Origin: an uncultured Lachnospiraceae bacterium
Lineage (GTDB): Bacteria > Bacillota > Clostridia > Lachnospirales > Lachnospiraceae
Direction: 5' to 3'
DNA: 8,024 nucleotides
Assembly: GCA_948438565.1 (NCBI GenBank)
Contig: CAOJLW010000101.1
Location: 1-8,024, forward strand
Part shown: positions 1 through 6,931 of the stretch, piece after piece
Position numbering within the stretch: position 1 is the stretch's first letter
How the letters are laid out: each line of letters opens with the position of its first letter
Program-made: the position numbers and the translations under genes
The notes under the pieces: model-generated
Database searches by the model: none
The model's input: only the letters and a program-made list of their open reading frames with translations
Told to the model about the DNA's origin: nothing

Positions 1-3000
1 TCTATGTGCAAAAAGAAACGGAAGTGGTGGAGCAGCTCAGCGAACAGATGGCTCCGGTACGTGAATTTGACCGAATGAAGCCGGTGCAAGACGAGGACGG
101 AAATCTGACCGTAGGCTTTGAACCTACGCCGACGCAAACGGTGGATGTGCCTGAAAAAATAGCGAACAATCTGCCGCAGGAGCTTTCCGTAAAAGACGAT
201 CAGCACTATGATTTGATTGACGTGTATCATGGCAACGTGACGACGGAAGAATTTGTGGCGCAGATGACCAATGAAGAACTGACTTCAATCGTGCAGGGCG
301 AGGGTATGAGTCCGGCAAATGTCACTCCAGGCGTGGCCAGCGCGTTTGGCGGCGTGAATACCAATAAGGACGGAAATGTGCAGACGTTAACGGAATTGTA
401 TGGGATCCCGCGTGCGGCAACGGCCGACGGACCTTCCGGCATTCGGCAGACGGCGGCGGCGACCAGCCTTCCAGGCGGAGCGGCGATTGCCTGTACCTGG
501 AATACAGATTTGGTAGAGCGGCTGTTTCAGTTAGAAGGCCAGGAGATGGTGTTAAATAATATCGATTCTATTTTAGGGCCTGGGATTAATCTGCACCGCA
601 ATCCGTTGAACGGACGTAATTTTGAATATTATTCCGAAGATCCGTTAGTGACCGGAAAGATGGCGGCTGCCGTTACCAAAGGGATTCAGAGTGCGGGGGC
701 GACTGTGACGATTAAGCATTTTGCAGCCAACAGCCAGGAAACCAACCGGCATTACGATGATTCCCGCGTATCCGAGCGGGCGCTGCGTCAGTTGTATTTA
801 AAATGCTTTGAAATTCCAGTAAAAGAGGGAAAGGCGCGTTCTCTTATGACAAGCTATAACCCGATCAATGGATTATGGGCGGCGAGCAACTATGATTTGG
901 CGACTGAGATTTTACGGAACGAATGGGGTTATGACGGTATTGTCATGACAGACTGGTGGGCAAGGATGAACCGTGAAATCGGCAATAGCAGCACGACGGC
1001 AAGCGGCGTGCAATATCTTGCCTGTATGGTAAAATCGCAAAACGATCTCTATATGGTAACGCCGGACTCTTCCACTACAAGCGCAGGTAATACCAGTACG
1101 AAGCTGGATATGGAGGAACGGTTAGAAAACGGTTATATTACAAGGGCGGAATTACAGAGAAGCGCTGTAAATATCTGTAATTATCTTTTGAAATCACAGG
1201 CTTTTGCCAGATTGTATGATCTGGATTTTAAACCTTACTATGAAGAGGGAGAAGAATGGTTCGAGGTAGAAAAGAGCGTTTTTGGCAATCCAAGGCTTTC
1301 GTCTATTTGTATTGGCGATACGCCAATTGAAAACTTTAATCCCTATGTATTGGAATATCGGGCGGAAGCTTTGGCGGACGCAGTTCCGGCAGTAAGCGCA
1401 GAGCCTGTCGATGGGGCGAAAATTACAATTGAGCAGGCGTCGGCAGAGCGTCCGGCAGCGTTAATCCATGTAACAAAAGATGGGGAAGAAACAATTTATC
1501 GCGTACTGTTTACCTTACAGGGTGGCGGTGAGCAGGCAGTTGCAGCAGACGATATCAAAGTGAACGGCGTATCCATAGAGGGTTTTGATCCTTCTGTAAA
1601 GACCTATGTTATTCCGTTTGATGCAGAAGGGGAACCGCAGGTAACGGCGTCTGCGCCGGAAGGGGTGACGGTGGAAGTTAACTATGATCCACAGACCAAA
1701 ACCGCAGTGGTTACCTGTAAAAAAGAAGAACAGGAAAGCGTATATACCATTTACTTTGGCAAACGTCCGCAGAGTGATGAATTTGACGGGGAAACGCCGG
1801 GCAGCCAGTGGACAATCGAAAGAGAAGATGCAGATCACTGGTCGATGGAGGATGGTTATCTGACGATTCAGACACAGAACGGAAGCATTTACCAGAGTGA
1901 AAATGATGTACATAATCAGTTTGTACAAGAGGCGTACGGAGATTGGGAAGCCGTTACCAAGCTGGATTTGGAAAGGCTGCCTTATTCCAATTACCAGAGC
2001 CTTGGCATTGTGGCAAAACAGGATGACGATAACTACATCAATCTGAAGGTGGAGTGGAGCAATAATCTGTTAATTGACCTGGCGCAGGAAACAAACGGAA
2101 CGCGCGTTATTTTGGAAAGCCTTCCTGCTGCGCATTTGGCGAAGTTTACGGATACCGTATATTTCCGTCTGACCAAAAAAGGGGATACTTATTCTGCGGC
2201 GGTCAGTCCGGATGGCAAAACGTTTATCCGTATGGGGACAAAAGTAACGGCTCATTACAGCAGGCCATTGTTTGGTCTCTGCGCTGGAAACGGTTCTGTA
2301 GCCGATGCGCCGAGTATGGCTGCGAGCTATGATTATGTCAGGTTTACGGACAATCAGCAAAAAGAGCCGTTTACGATTGGGTCAAGCACGAAACTAAAAG
2401 TAGCGGAAGTAGAGCCGATTGAAATTACGAATGTTATGAGTCAGGAGGACTGTGCAGACGAAGACGGCGGATTGAATTTTTCAAACTGTAATAAGGGAGA
2501 ATATGCGGTATACCGCGTAAACGTAGAAAAATCCGGTATCTATCATTTTAAAGCGCGTATGGCTTCCGGCGCTTCGGAAACGGCGCAGGTCAAAGTGATT
2601 GTCTATGTCGACGGACAGGAAGCCACCAGTTTTGTGACCAGTGGCACCGGAGGATGGCAAAATTGGGTCGATTCCCAGGTCAACCAAGTAAAATTAACGG
2701 CAGGCGTCCATGAATATAAAATTTATTTTGATATGGCAGGCATGAATTTGAACTGGATTCAAATGGATTTGGCCGAAGAGCTTTCGGAGCAGGCGTTGGC
2801 CAGCGCCATAGCGGCAGCGGACGCAAAGGATATTTCGGGCTACCCGGCTATTCGGCAGGAAGCGTTCCGGGAGGCGCTTGCGGCTGCCAAAGAAGCGTTA
2901 AAGAAAGCGTTGACTCAGGAAGAACTGGACGCCGCAGAAAGGGCATTACAAACGGCCGATCAAAATCTCACCGTGAAAACGCCGGTAACGTCTTTAAGCA

Positions 3001-3770
3001 TAGACGCAGCTTCCCTGTATTTAAACCCGGGTACGAGCGTTGCATTGACTGCTGCGGCAGTCCCGGCGCAACATACGGATACGCTTGTATGGAGCAGCAG
3101 TAATCCGCAGGCGGCGGTCGTTGATGAAAACGGCGTCGTATCGGCTCTGGCAGACGGAGAAGCCGTGATTACAATCAGCAATGGAGCAGGCGTGTTTGCA
3201 TCGGTAAACGTTACGGTGAAAGAATACAATCCGAATGAGAAGCCGGATACTCCGGTAACGCCTTCGGTAAGCTATATCGGGGACGTCAATGCGCTGATCG
3301 ATCGCACCGTTTTATACATTGGCGGAAATATTCAAAACAAAGCGGCAGTGGATGTGGCTATTCCACAGGGCGCAAAGATTTACCGCGTGGATTACGCCAC
3401 CACCAATCCAAAGGCCGCCATCGTCAATACGGCGGGAAGGGTAACGGCTTTGGGCAGCGGCGCGGCAGTTATTTCGGCAAAAGTGACGCTGACAAATGGA
3501 GAGACAAAGGATTTTGCGTTTTCACTAAGCGTAAAGAAAGCTTATATTAAGAAAGTGAAAATGCCCAAAAGCGTAAAAGTAGGTAAATCTGTTACGCTTA
3601 AGGCAAAGGCCTTCGGATCGGATAAGAAGATCGTCTGGAAATTGGCGAAAAAATCCAAGATTGGTAAAATTACAAAAAATGGTAAATTTACCGCATTGAA
3701 AAAAGGGACGGTAAAAGTAACTGCCGTTTCCGGTAAAGTGAAAAAGAATTTTAATATTCGGGTGAAATAA
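1..3770 (+). CDS. Permuted GH3 family glycoside hydrolase, multidomain cell-surface enzyme (5' partial)
   Basis: This is the 3' part of a large glycosidase gene. The frame is already open at base 3, and no ribosome binding site precedes the GTG at 6, so the start lies upstream. Residues are numbered from that GTG. Residues 69-400 form a GH3 N-terminal-type (beta/alpha)8 barrel with ADGPSGIR (140-147), HRNPLNGRNFEYYSEDP (197-213), IKHFA (236-240) and IVMTDWW (312-318). D316 is the expected nucleophile. No GH3 C-type domain follows. The leader at 1-68 resembles the linker in circularly permuted GH3 enzymes, where the C domain with the acid/base comes first, so that domain should lie outside the window. 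Further modules are two cadherin-like sandwiches (429-506, 515-586), a xylosidase-C/laminin G-like sandwich (588-782), a CBM6-like module (788-922), a FIVAR-like helical module (925-990) and three Ig-like domains (994-1254). Secretion is inferred from these modules, because the signal peptide region is not visible. Substrate (beta-glucoside, xyloside or other) cannot be decided. Confidence 0.92.
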   Translation, partial: YVQKETEVVEQLSEQMAPVREFDRMKPVQDEDGNLTVGFEPTPTQTVDVPEKIANNLPQELSVKDDQHYDLIDVYHGNVTTEEFVAQMTNEELTSIVQGEGMSPANVTPGVASAFGGVNTNKDGNVQTLTELYGIPRAATADGPSGIRQTAAATSLPGGAAIACTWNTDLVERLFQLEGQEMVLNNIDSILGPGINLHRNPLNGRNFEYYSEDPLVTGKMAAAVTKGIQSAGATVTIKHFAANSQETNRHYDDSRVSERALRQLYLKCFEIPVKEGKARSLMTSYNPINGLWAASNYDLATEILRNEWGYDGIVMTDWWARMNREIGNSSTTASGVQYLACMVKSQNDLYMVTPDSSTTSAGNTSTKLDMEERLENGYITRAELQRSAVNICNYLLKSQAFARLYDLDFKPYYEEGEEWFEVEKSVFGNPRLSSICIGDTPIENFNPYVLEYRAEALADAVPAVSAEPVDGAKITIEQASAERPAALIHVTKDGEETIYRVLFTLQGGGEQAVAADDIKVNGVSIEGFDPSVKTYVIPFDAEGEPQVTASAPEGVTVEVNYDPQTKTAVVTCKKEEQESVYTIYFGKRPQSDEFDGETPGSQWTIEREDADHWSMEDGYLTIQTQNGSIYQSENDVHNQFVQEAYGDWEAVTKLDLERLPYSNYQSLGIVAKQDDDNYINLKVEWSNNLLIDLAQETNGTRVILESLPAAHLAKFTDTVYFRLTKKGDTYSAAVSPDGKTFIRMGTKVTAHYSRPLFGLCAGNGSVADAPSMAASYDYVRFTDNQQKEPFTIGSSTKLKVAEVEPIEITNVMSQEDCADEDGGLNFSNCNKGEYAVYRVNVEKSGIYHFKARMASGASETAQVKVIVYVDGQEATSFVTSGTGGWQNWVDSQVNQVKLTAGVHEYKIYFDMAGMNLNWIQMDLAEELSEQALASAIAAADAKDISGYPAIRQEAFREALAAAKEALKKALTQEELDAAERALQTADQNLTVKTPVTSLSIDAASLYLNPGTSVALTAAAVPAQHTDTLVWSSSNPQAAVVDENGVVSALADGEAVITISNGAGVFASVNVTVKEYNPNEKPDTPVTPSVSYIGDVNALIDRTVLYIGGNIQNKAAVDVAIPQGAKIYRVDYATTNPKAAIVNTAGRVTALGSGAAVISAKVTLTNGETKDFAFSLSVKKAYIKKVKMPKSVKVGKSVTLKAKAFGSDKKIVWKLAKKSKIGKITKNGKFTALKKGTVKVTAVSGKVKKNFNIRVK
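2985..3767 (+). repeat. Three Ig-like (Big_2-type) domain repeats at the end of the GH3 protein
   Basis: Three diverged protein-level repeats are encoded at about 2985-3221, 3267-3536 and 3537-3767. Each shows the Big_2 signature of a variable residue pair, then V/I, N/E-G, V/F-S/T-AL, a G, and a V-x-V/I-T/S strand. Compare AAVVDENGVVSALADGEAVIT (first), AAIVNTAGRVTALGSGAAVIS (second) and KIGKITKNGKFTALKKGTVKV (third). Such domains commonly act as stalks or wall/glycan-binding modules on bacterial surface proteins. The third copy is unusual in composition, with about one residue in three being lysine and only one acidic residue. No LPXTG sorting signal or C-terminal hydrophobic anchor follows. 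Confidence 0.65.
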
Positions 3771-3790
3771 GCCAATGCATTTCTCTTGAA

Positions 3791-3824
3791 GCAAAAAACT
3801 TCGTTGTAAAACGAAGTTTTTTGC
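3791..3824 (+). terminator. Rho-independent terminator after the GH3 gene
   Basis: A perfect 15-bp inverted repeat, GCAAAAAACTTCGTT (3791-3805) and AACGAAGTTTTTTGC (3810-3824), encloses a 4-base GTAA loop. The A-run on the left arm and the T-run on the right arm give the A-tract/hairpin/T-tract form of an intrinsic terminator, which could work in both directions. It begins 20 bases after the GH3 stop codon and ends before the next promoter, so it separates the glycosidase unit from the downstream genes. Confidence 0.93.
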
Positions 3825-3842
3825 GTTTGAGGAAAACTTTGG

Positions 3843-3871
3843 TTGTTCAAATAATTGCGACATAGTATAAT
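3843..3871 (+). promoter_or_regulatory. Sigma-A type promoter of the small cysteine-rich gene
   Basis: A consensus -10 box TATAAT lies at 3866-3871. Seventeen bases upstream is a weaker -35 box TTGTTC (3843-3848). Transcription would begin near 3878, only a few bases before the AGGAGG ribosome binding site at 3882-3887, giving a very short leader. The placement just after a terminator and just before a gene supports it. The box and spacer ends closely match the promoter at 4180-4208. Confidence 0.72.
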
Positions 3872-3893
3872 GAAAAAGAACAGGAGGGATATC

Positions 3894-4064
3894 GTGGAAT
3901 GTGATTATTGTGCATACAATGCGTATGATGAGGAGATGGAAGAGTATTATTGTTCGGTCAATCTGGATGAGGACGATATGGCTCGCTTTATCAGCCATAA
4001 ATATAAATTTTGTCCTTATTTTAAAAACGGGGATGAATATCAGGTCGTCCGACATCAGATGTAA
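3894..4064 (+). CDS. Small four-cysteine protein, DUF6472-type, function unknown
   Basis: A 56-residue protein starting at GTG 3894, chosen because AGGAGG (3882-3887) lies six bases upstream. An in-frame TTG at 3855 and ATG at 3870 lie in or beside the promoter and lack a ribosome binding site. The sequence is acidic and aromatic, with cysteines at 3, 6, 20 and 40. CDYC at the N-terminus, a DEDDM stretch (25-29), CPYF (40-43) and a C-terminal VVRHQM are visible. From memory this matches the small DUF6472 family of Clostridia, which has no assigned role. The CxxC plus two further cysteines could bind zinc or another metal, which is inference. There is no signal peptide or membrane segment, so it is probably cytoplasmic. 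It has its own promoter and is followed after 14 bases by a micro-ORF. Confidence 0.85.
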   Translation: MECDYCAYNAYDEEMEEYYCSVNLDEDDMARFISHKYKFCPYFKNGDEYQVVRHQM

Positions 4065-4071
4065 AGGGAGG

Positions 4072-4111
4072 GGCTGCTATGGGGATATTTCTGTTGGTCG
4101 TAATAGCAGCC
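4072..4111 (+). promoter_or_regulatory. Inverted repeat over the start of the 30-residue micro-ORF
   Basis: GGCTGCTAT (4072-4080) and ATAGCAGCC (4103-4111) are perfect 9-base reverse complements separated by 22 bases. In RNA this pairing would cover the end of the AGGGAGGGG ribosome binding site and the first two bases of the AUG at 4079. A competing short hairpin, GCAGC (4106-4110) with GCTGC (4114-4118), shares the right arm. The repeats are seen directly; any control of translation is inference and the match may be chance. Confidence 0.3.
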
Positions 4112-4171
4112 GTGCTGCCTTCTTCGATACGAATGGCTGGGAAAAATCCGAAAACGCTGCTGCGCTCTTAG
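4079..4171 (+). CDS. Possible 30-residue hydrophobic micro-protein
   Basis: An ATG at 4079 is preceded by a strong purine ribosome binding site AGGGAGGGG (4065-4073) at five-base spacing, just after the stop of the cysteine-rich gene. It encodes 30 residues and ends at TAG 4169-4171. Residues 2-14 (GIFLLVVIAAVLP) form a hydrophobic stretch, somewhat short for a membrane helix. A basic tail follows with R18, K22, K25 and R29, a layout expected of a small single-pass membrane peptide with the positive end inside. The reading frame ends just before the -35 box of the deoB promoter, so it fits neatly in the gap. I do not recognise a family. It could instead be a non-coding leader; only the ribosome binding site and composition support it. 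Confidence 0.5.
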   Translation: MGIFLLVVIAAVLPSSIRMAGKNPKTLLRS

Positions 4172-4179
4172 TGTTTTGG

Positions 4180-4208
4180 TTGTTTCAATCGGGACTGCAT
4201 AGTATAAT
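4180..4208 (+). promoter_or_regulatory. Sigma-A type promoter of deoB
   Basis: A consensus -10 box TATAAT (4203-4208) with a 17-base spacer follows the -35-like TTGTTT (4180-4185). Transcription would start near 4215, just ahead of the AAGGAGG ribosome binding site at 4219-4225, giving a short leader as at the upstream promoter. No terminator separates it from the micro-ORF, so read-through from 3843-3871 would add to deoB expression. Confidence 0.7.
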
Positions 4209-4232
4209 AGGGGAGAAAAAGGAGGCGATTGT

Positions 4233-5384
4233 GTGAAGAGGGTTTTTTTAATCGTGCTCGACGGCGTAGGCGTCGGAGAAATGCCGGATGCGGCGGCATA
4301 TGGAGATGTGGGCAGCAATACGCTTTTGGCAGCTTCGAGAAGTCCGTATTTTGCCATGCCTAATATGCGAAAGCTGGGTTTGTTTAATATAGACGGCGTG
4401 CAAATCGGAGAAAAAGAAATAAAACCGACAGGCTCCTATGCCCGTATGCAGGAATTGTCAAAGGGCAAGGATACGACAATTGGACATTGGGAGATGGCGG
4501 GCATTGTATCGGAGTCGCCGTTTCCGACCTATCCAAACGGTTTTCCAAAGTCTGTGATCGAAGCTTTTCAAAAAAAGATCGGACGGGGCGTGCTTTGTAA
4601 CCGGCCTTATTCTGGGACACAGGTGATTTTGGATTATGGGGAAGAGCATCTGCGTACCGGGGATTTGATTGTCTATACTTCCGCAGATTCTGTTTTTCAG
4701 GTGGCGGCGCATGAAAAAATGGTTCCGGTGGAAACTCTGTACGAGTATTGCGCGATGGCGCGGGAGATGTTACAGGGGGAGAACGGCGTGGGGCGCGTGA
4801 TTGCCAGGCCGTTTACCGGAGAAGCCAAACGGTTTGTCCGGACGAGTCGGCGGCATGATTTTTCACTTCGGCCTCCGCAGCCAAATATGCTGACGCAGCT
4901 ACAGGCAGCGGGGCATGATGTGATTTCTATTGGAAAAATCGTGGATATTTTTGCAGGCGCGGGCATTACGGAATCGGTGCGTACGGCCGGCAATGAAGAA
5001 GGAATCGAAAAGACCCTGGAGTATATGGGGAAGGATTTTAACGGATTGTGTTTTACGAACCTGGTGGATTATGATATGCTATATGGGCATAGGAATGATG
5101 TGGACGGTTTTGCAAAGGCGTTGACTTATTTTGACGCGAACCTGCCAAAACTCCTGCGGCGTATGCAAGCGGACGACGTTTTGATGATTACGGCGGATCA
5201 TGGCTGTGATCCCAGTACGTCGTCGACCGACCATTCGAGGGAGTACACGCCGTTTCTGATGGTCGGGGATCGGATTCCTTCCGGCGTTAATTTGGGAACA
5301 AGAGAGGGGTTTTGTGATATTGCGGCAACGGTCTTAGGCATATTTGGCCTGACGGCGGAATGTCGGGGAAAGAGCATGCTTTAG
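4233..5384 (+). CDS. deoB: Phosphopentomutase
   Basis: This cytoplasmic metalloenzyme interconverts ribose 1-phosphate and ribose 5-phosphate, and the deoxyribose equivalents. It links nucleoside phosphorolysis to the pentose phosphate pathway. The 383-residue length is normal for the family. The GTG start at 4233 follows AAGGAGG (4219-4225) by seven bases and gives the expected N-terminus MKRVFLIVLDGVGVGEMPDA. Alkaline-phosphatase-superfamily features are visible: D10 in LDGVG, the KDTTIGHWEMAG motif (79-90) carrying the threonine region that is phosphorylated in the family, D281 and H286 in DMLYGHRND, D322-H323 in TADHG, and H334 in STDHSREYTP. These fit the two-manganese ligand pattern known from the Bacillus cereus enzyme. 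TSADSVFQVAAHE (149-161) is also typical of the family. The antiporter gene follows 41 bases after the stop. No deoC or nucleoside phosphorylase gene is seen in the window. Confidence 0.97.
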   Translation: MKRVFLIVLDGVGVGEMPDAAAYGDVGSNTLLAASRSPYFAMPNMRKLGLFNIDGVQIGEKEIKPTGSYARMQELSKGKDTTIGHWEMAGIVSESPFPTYPNGFPKSVIEAFQKKIGRGVLCNRPYSGTQVILDYGEEHLRTGDLIVYTSADSVFQVAAHEKMVPVETLYEYCAMAREMLQGENGVGRVIARPFTGEAKRFVRTSRRHDFSLRPPQPNMLTQLQAAGHDVISIGKIVDIFAGAGITESVRTAGNEEGIEKTLEYMGKDFNGLCFTNLVDYDMLYGHRNDVDGFAKALTYFDANLPKLLRRMQADDVLMITADHGCDPSTSSTDHSREYTPFLMVGDRIPSGVNLGTREGFCDIAATVLGIFGLTAECRGKSML

Positions 5385-5425
5385 ATAAAATTAAAAAAAT
5401 ACAAAAGGAAAAGGGGGAAGTTATT

Positions 5426-6931
5426 ATGTATGGAACATGGTGGTCTTTGGTTCCGCCCATCGTAGCGATTTTACTTGCGTTAATTACCAAGGAGGTGTAC
5501 GTTTCGCTGTTTTGCGGCGTACTGTTAGGCGCGCTCTTTACGGCGGGGTTTGAACCCTGGGGGACGTTTGAGACGTTGTTTACGACGATGACAGGCAGTA
5601 TGAATTTAAATATCGTGATTTTTGACGTGTTGCTTGGCATGATTATTGTCTTAATGTCGCAGTCTGGCGGTTCTGCGGCCTATGGGAATTGGGCAAGCGC
5701 GAAGATCAAAGGGAAACGGAGCGCGTTATTTGCGACGACGGTCCTTGGAATGTTGATTTTTGTGGACGATTATTTTAACTGTCTGACCGTTGGGTCTGTG
5801 ATGCGTCCGGTAACGGATAAGTTTAAAGTTTCCAGGGCAAAATTGGCTTATATTATCGATGCGACGGCGGCTCCAATCTGTATTATTGCTCCGATTTCAA
5901 GCTGGGCGGCGGCGGTCAATTCCTATGTGCCAGAGGGCAGCTCGCTGACGGGGTTTCAGCTTTTTCTGCGGACGATTCCGTATAACCTCTATGCGCTGCT
6001 GACGATTCTAATGGTTATCCTGGTCATTGCATGGAATATGGATTTTGGTCTGATGAAAAAGCATGAGCAAAATGCGGTGAAAGGCGATTTATTTACATCC
6101 GGCAGGGAAGAATTTGAAGCCATGGAGGGCGCGTCTAAGAATGTCAATCCAAACGGCAAGGTGATCGATTTGGTTCTGCCGGTGGCCGTGTTAATTGTAG
6201 CGGCGGTGTTTGGCATGATTTATACCGGTATGCAGGGCGGGGCGACAAATGTCATTGACGCTTTTGCAAACTGCGACGCTGAGATGAGTCTGATTTTTGC
6301 TACGATGGTGGCGGTTATTTTTATGGCGGCTTTGTATCTGCCAAGAAAGGTTATAACGTTTCGGAAGTTTATGGGGGCGCTGCCGGAAGGCGCAAAGCTG
6401 ATGGTTCCCGCTATTTTGATCCTGACCTTTGCATGGACCTTAAAAGGTATGGGCGACAATCTGGGGATTGCGGAGTTTGTCAGAACGTCGGTAGGCGCAA
6501 ATGCGACGGCCAGCGTGGTGATTCCGGCGATTATGTTTGGGATTGCGCTGTTTTTAGGCTTTTCGACCGGGACTTCCTGGGGGACGTTTGCGATTTTAGT
6601 CCCGATTGTCGTATCGATGTATTCCGGATATGATGAAGAAATGATGGTCATTTCTGTGTCGGCGGTTTTGGCAGGCGCAGTGTGCGGCGATCATGTTTCT
6701 CCGATTTCCGATACGACGATTATGTCTTCATCCGGGGCGCAGAGCAACCATATCAATCACGTGCAGACACAGATGCAGTATGCGATGGTGGTGGCGGTTA
6801 TCTGTGTAATCGGGTATATTATTGCAGGGCTCAGTAAAAGCTGGCCGGTTGCGCTCGGCTGTTCGGCATTGTTTTTAGTTTTGACTCTGTATGTGATCAA
6901 CCGTCTGAGCGGCCAGAAGGTTTCATCATGA
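5426..6931 (+). CDS. NhaC-type Na+/H+ antiporter family membrane protein
   Basis: A 501-residue polytopic membrane protein of the Na_H_antiporter (NhaC) family, expected to exchange protons for sodium or another small cation or organic anion. The start ATG at 5426 is chosen because it follows AAGGGGGA (5411-5418) by seven bases and gives the typical N-terminus MYGTWWSLVPPIVAILLALI. An earlier in-frame ATG at 5360 lies inside deoB and would add 22 charged residues. Roughly 12-14 hydrophobic segments can be seen, for example at 6-21, 26-42, 62-78, 98-113, 187-204, 247-267, 286-303, 325-341, 363-382, 386-400, 451-469 and 475-491. Conserved family motifs are FVDDYFNCLTVGSVMRPVTD (112-131), GFSTGTSWGTF (378-388) and CGDHVSPISDTTI (420-432), with intramembrane D114/D115 and D422. 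The true substrate pair is uncertain, since relatives include malate/lactate exchangers. Its stop overlaps the start of the peptidase-like gene. Confidence 0.92.
   Translation: MYGTWWSLVPPIVAILLALITKEVYVSLFCGVLLGALFTAGFEPWGTFETLFTTMTGSMNLNIVIFDVLLGMIIVLMSQSGGSAAYGNWASAKIKGKRSALFATTVLGMLIFVDDYFNCLTVGSVMRPVTDKFKVSRAKLAYIIDATAAPICIIAPISSWAAAVNSYVPEGSSLTGFQLFLRTIPYNLYALLTILMVILVIAWNMDFGLMKKHEQNAVKGDLFTSGREEFEAMEGASKNVNPNGKVIDLVLPVAVLIVAAVFGMIYTGMQGGATNVIDAFANCDAEMSLIFATMVAVIFMAALYLPRKVITFRKFMGALPEGAKLMVPAILILTFAWTLKGMGDNLGIAEFVRTSVGANATASVVIPAIMFGIALFLGFSTGTSWGTFAILVPIVVSMYSGYDEEMMVISVSAVLAGAVCGDHVSPISDTTIMSSSGAQSNHINHVQTQMQYAMVVAVICVIGYIIAGLSKSWPVALGCSALFLVLTLYVINRLSGQKVSS

Noticed and set aside
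6..8. GTG as the true start of the GH3 protein
   Set aside because: The frame is open upstream to the window edge, no ribosome binding site is visible, and a GH3 lacking a C domain on either side would be incomplete.
1515..1928. Minus-strand ORF of 137 codons inside the GH3 gene
   Set aside because: It lies wholly opposite recognisable cadherin-like and laminin G-like modules; its translation has no domain and no plausible start signal.
3525..4055. Minus-strand ORF of 176 codons across the GH3 3' end, the terminator and the cysteine-rich gene
   Set aside because: It overlaps a confident gene end, a terminator and a second gene on the opposite strand. The product is low-complexity F/I-rich with no recognisable domain, so it is a shadow frame.
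3901..4236. Plus-strand ORF of 111 codons overlapping the cysteine-rich gene and the deoB start
   Set aside because: It has no ribosome binding site for its first ATG, runs in another frame over a recognised protein family, and spans the deoB promoter; its product looks random.
5360..5425. Upstream in-frame ATG start for the antiporter
   Set aside because: It lies within deoB, adds 22 charged residues not typical of NhaC proteins, and the ATG at 5426 has a good ribosome binding site and the family-typical N-terminus.
6220..6651. Minus-strand ORF of 143 codons opposite the antiporter
   Set aside because: It lies opposite strongly conserved antiporter sequence, and its translation is the usual T/I/A-rich antisense product of membrane-protein codons.
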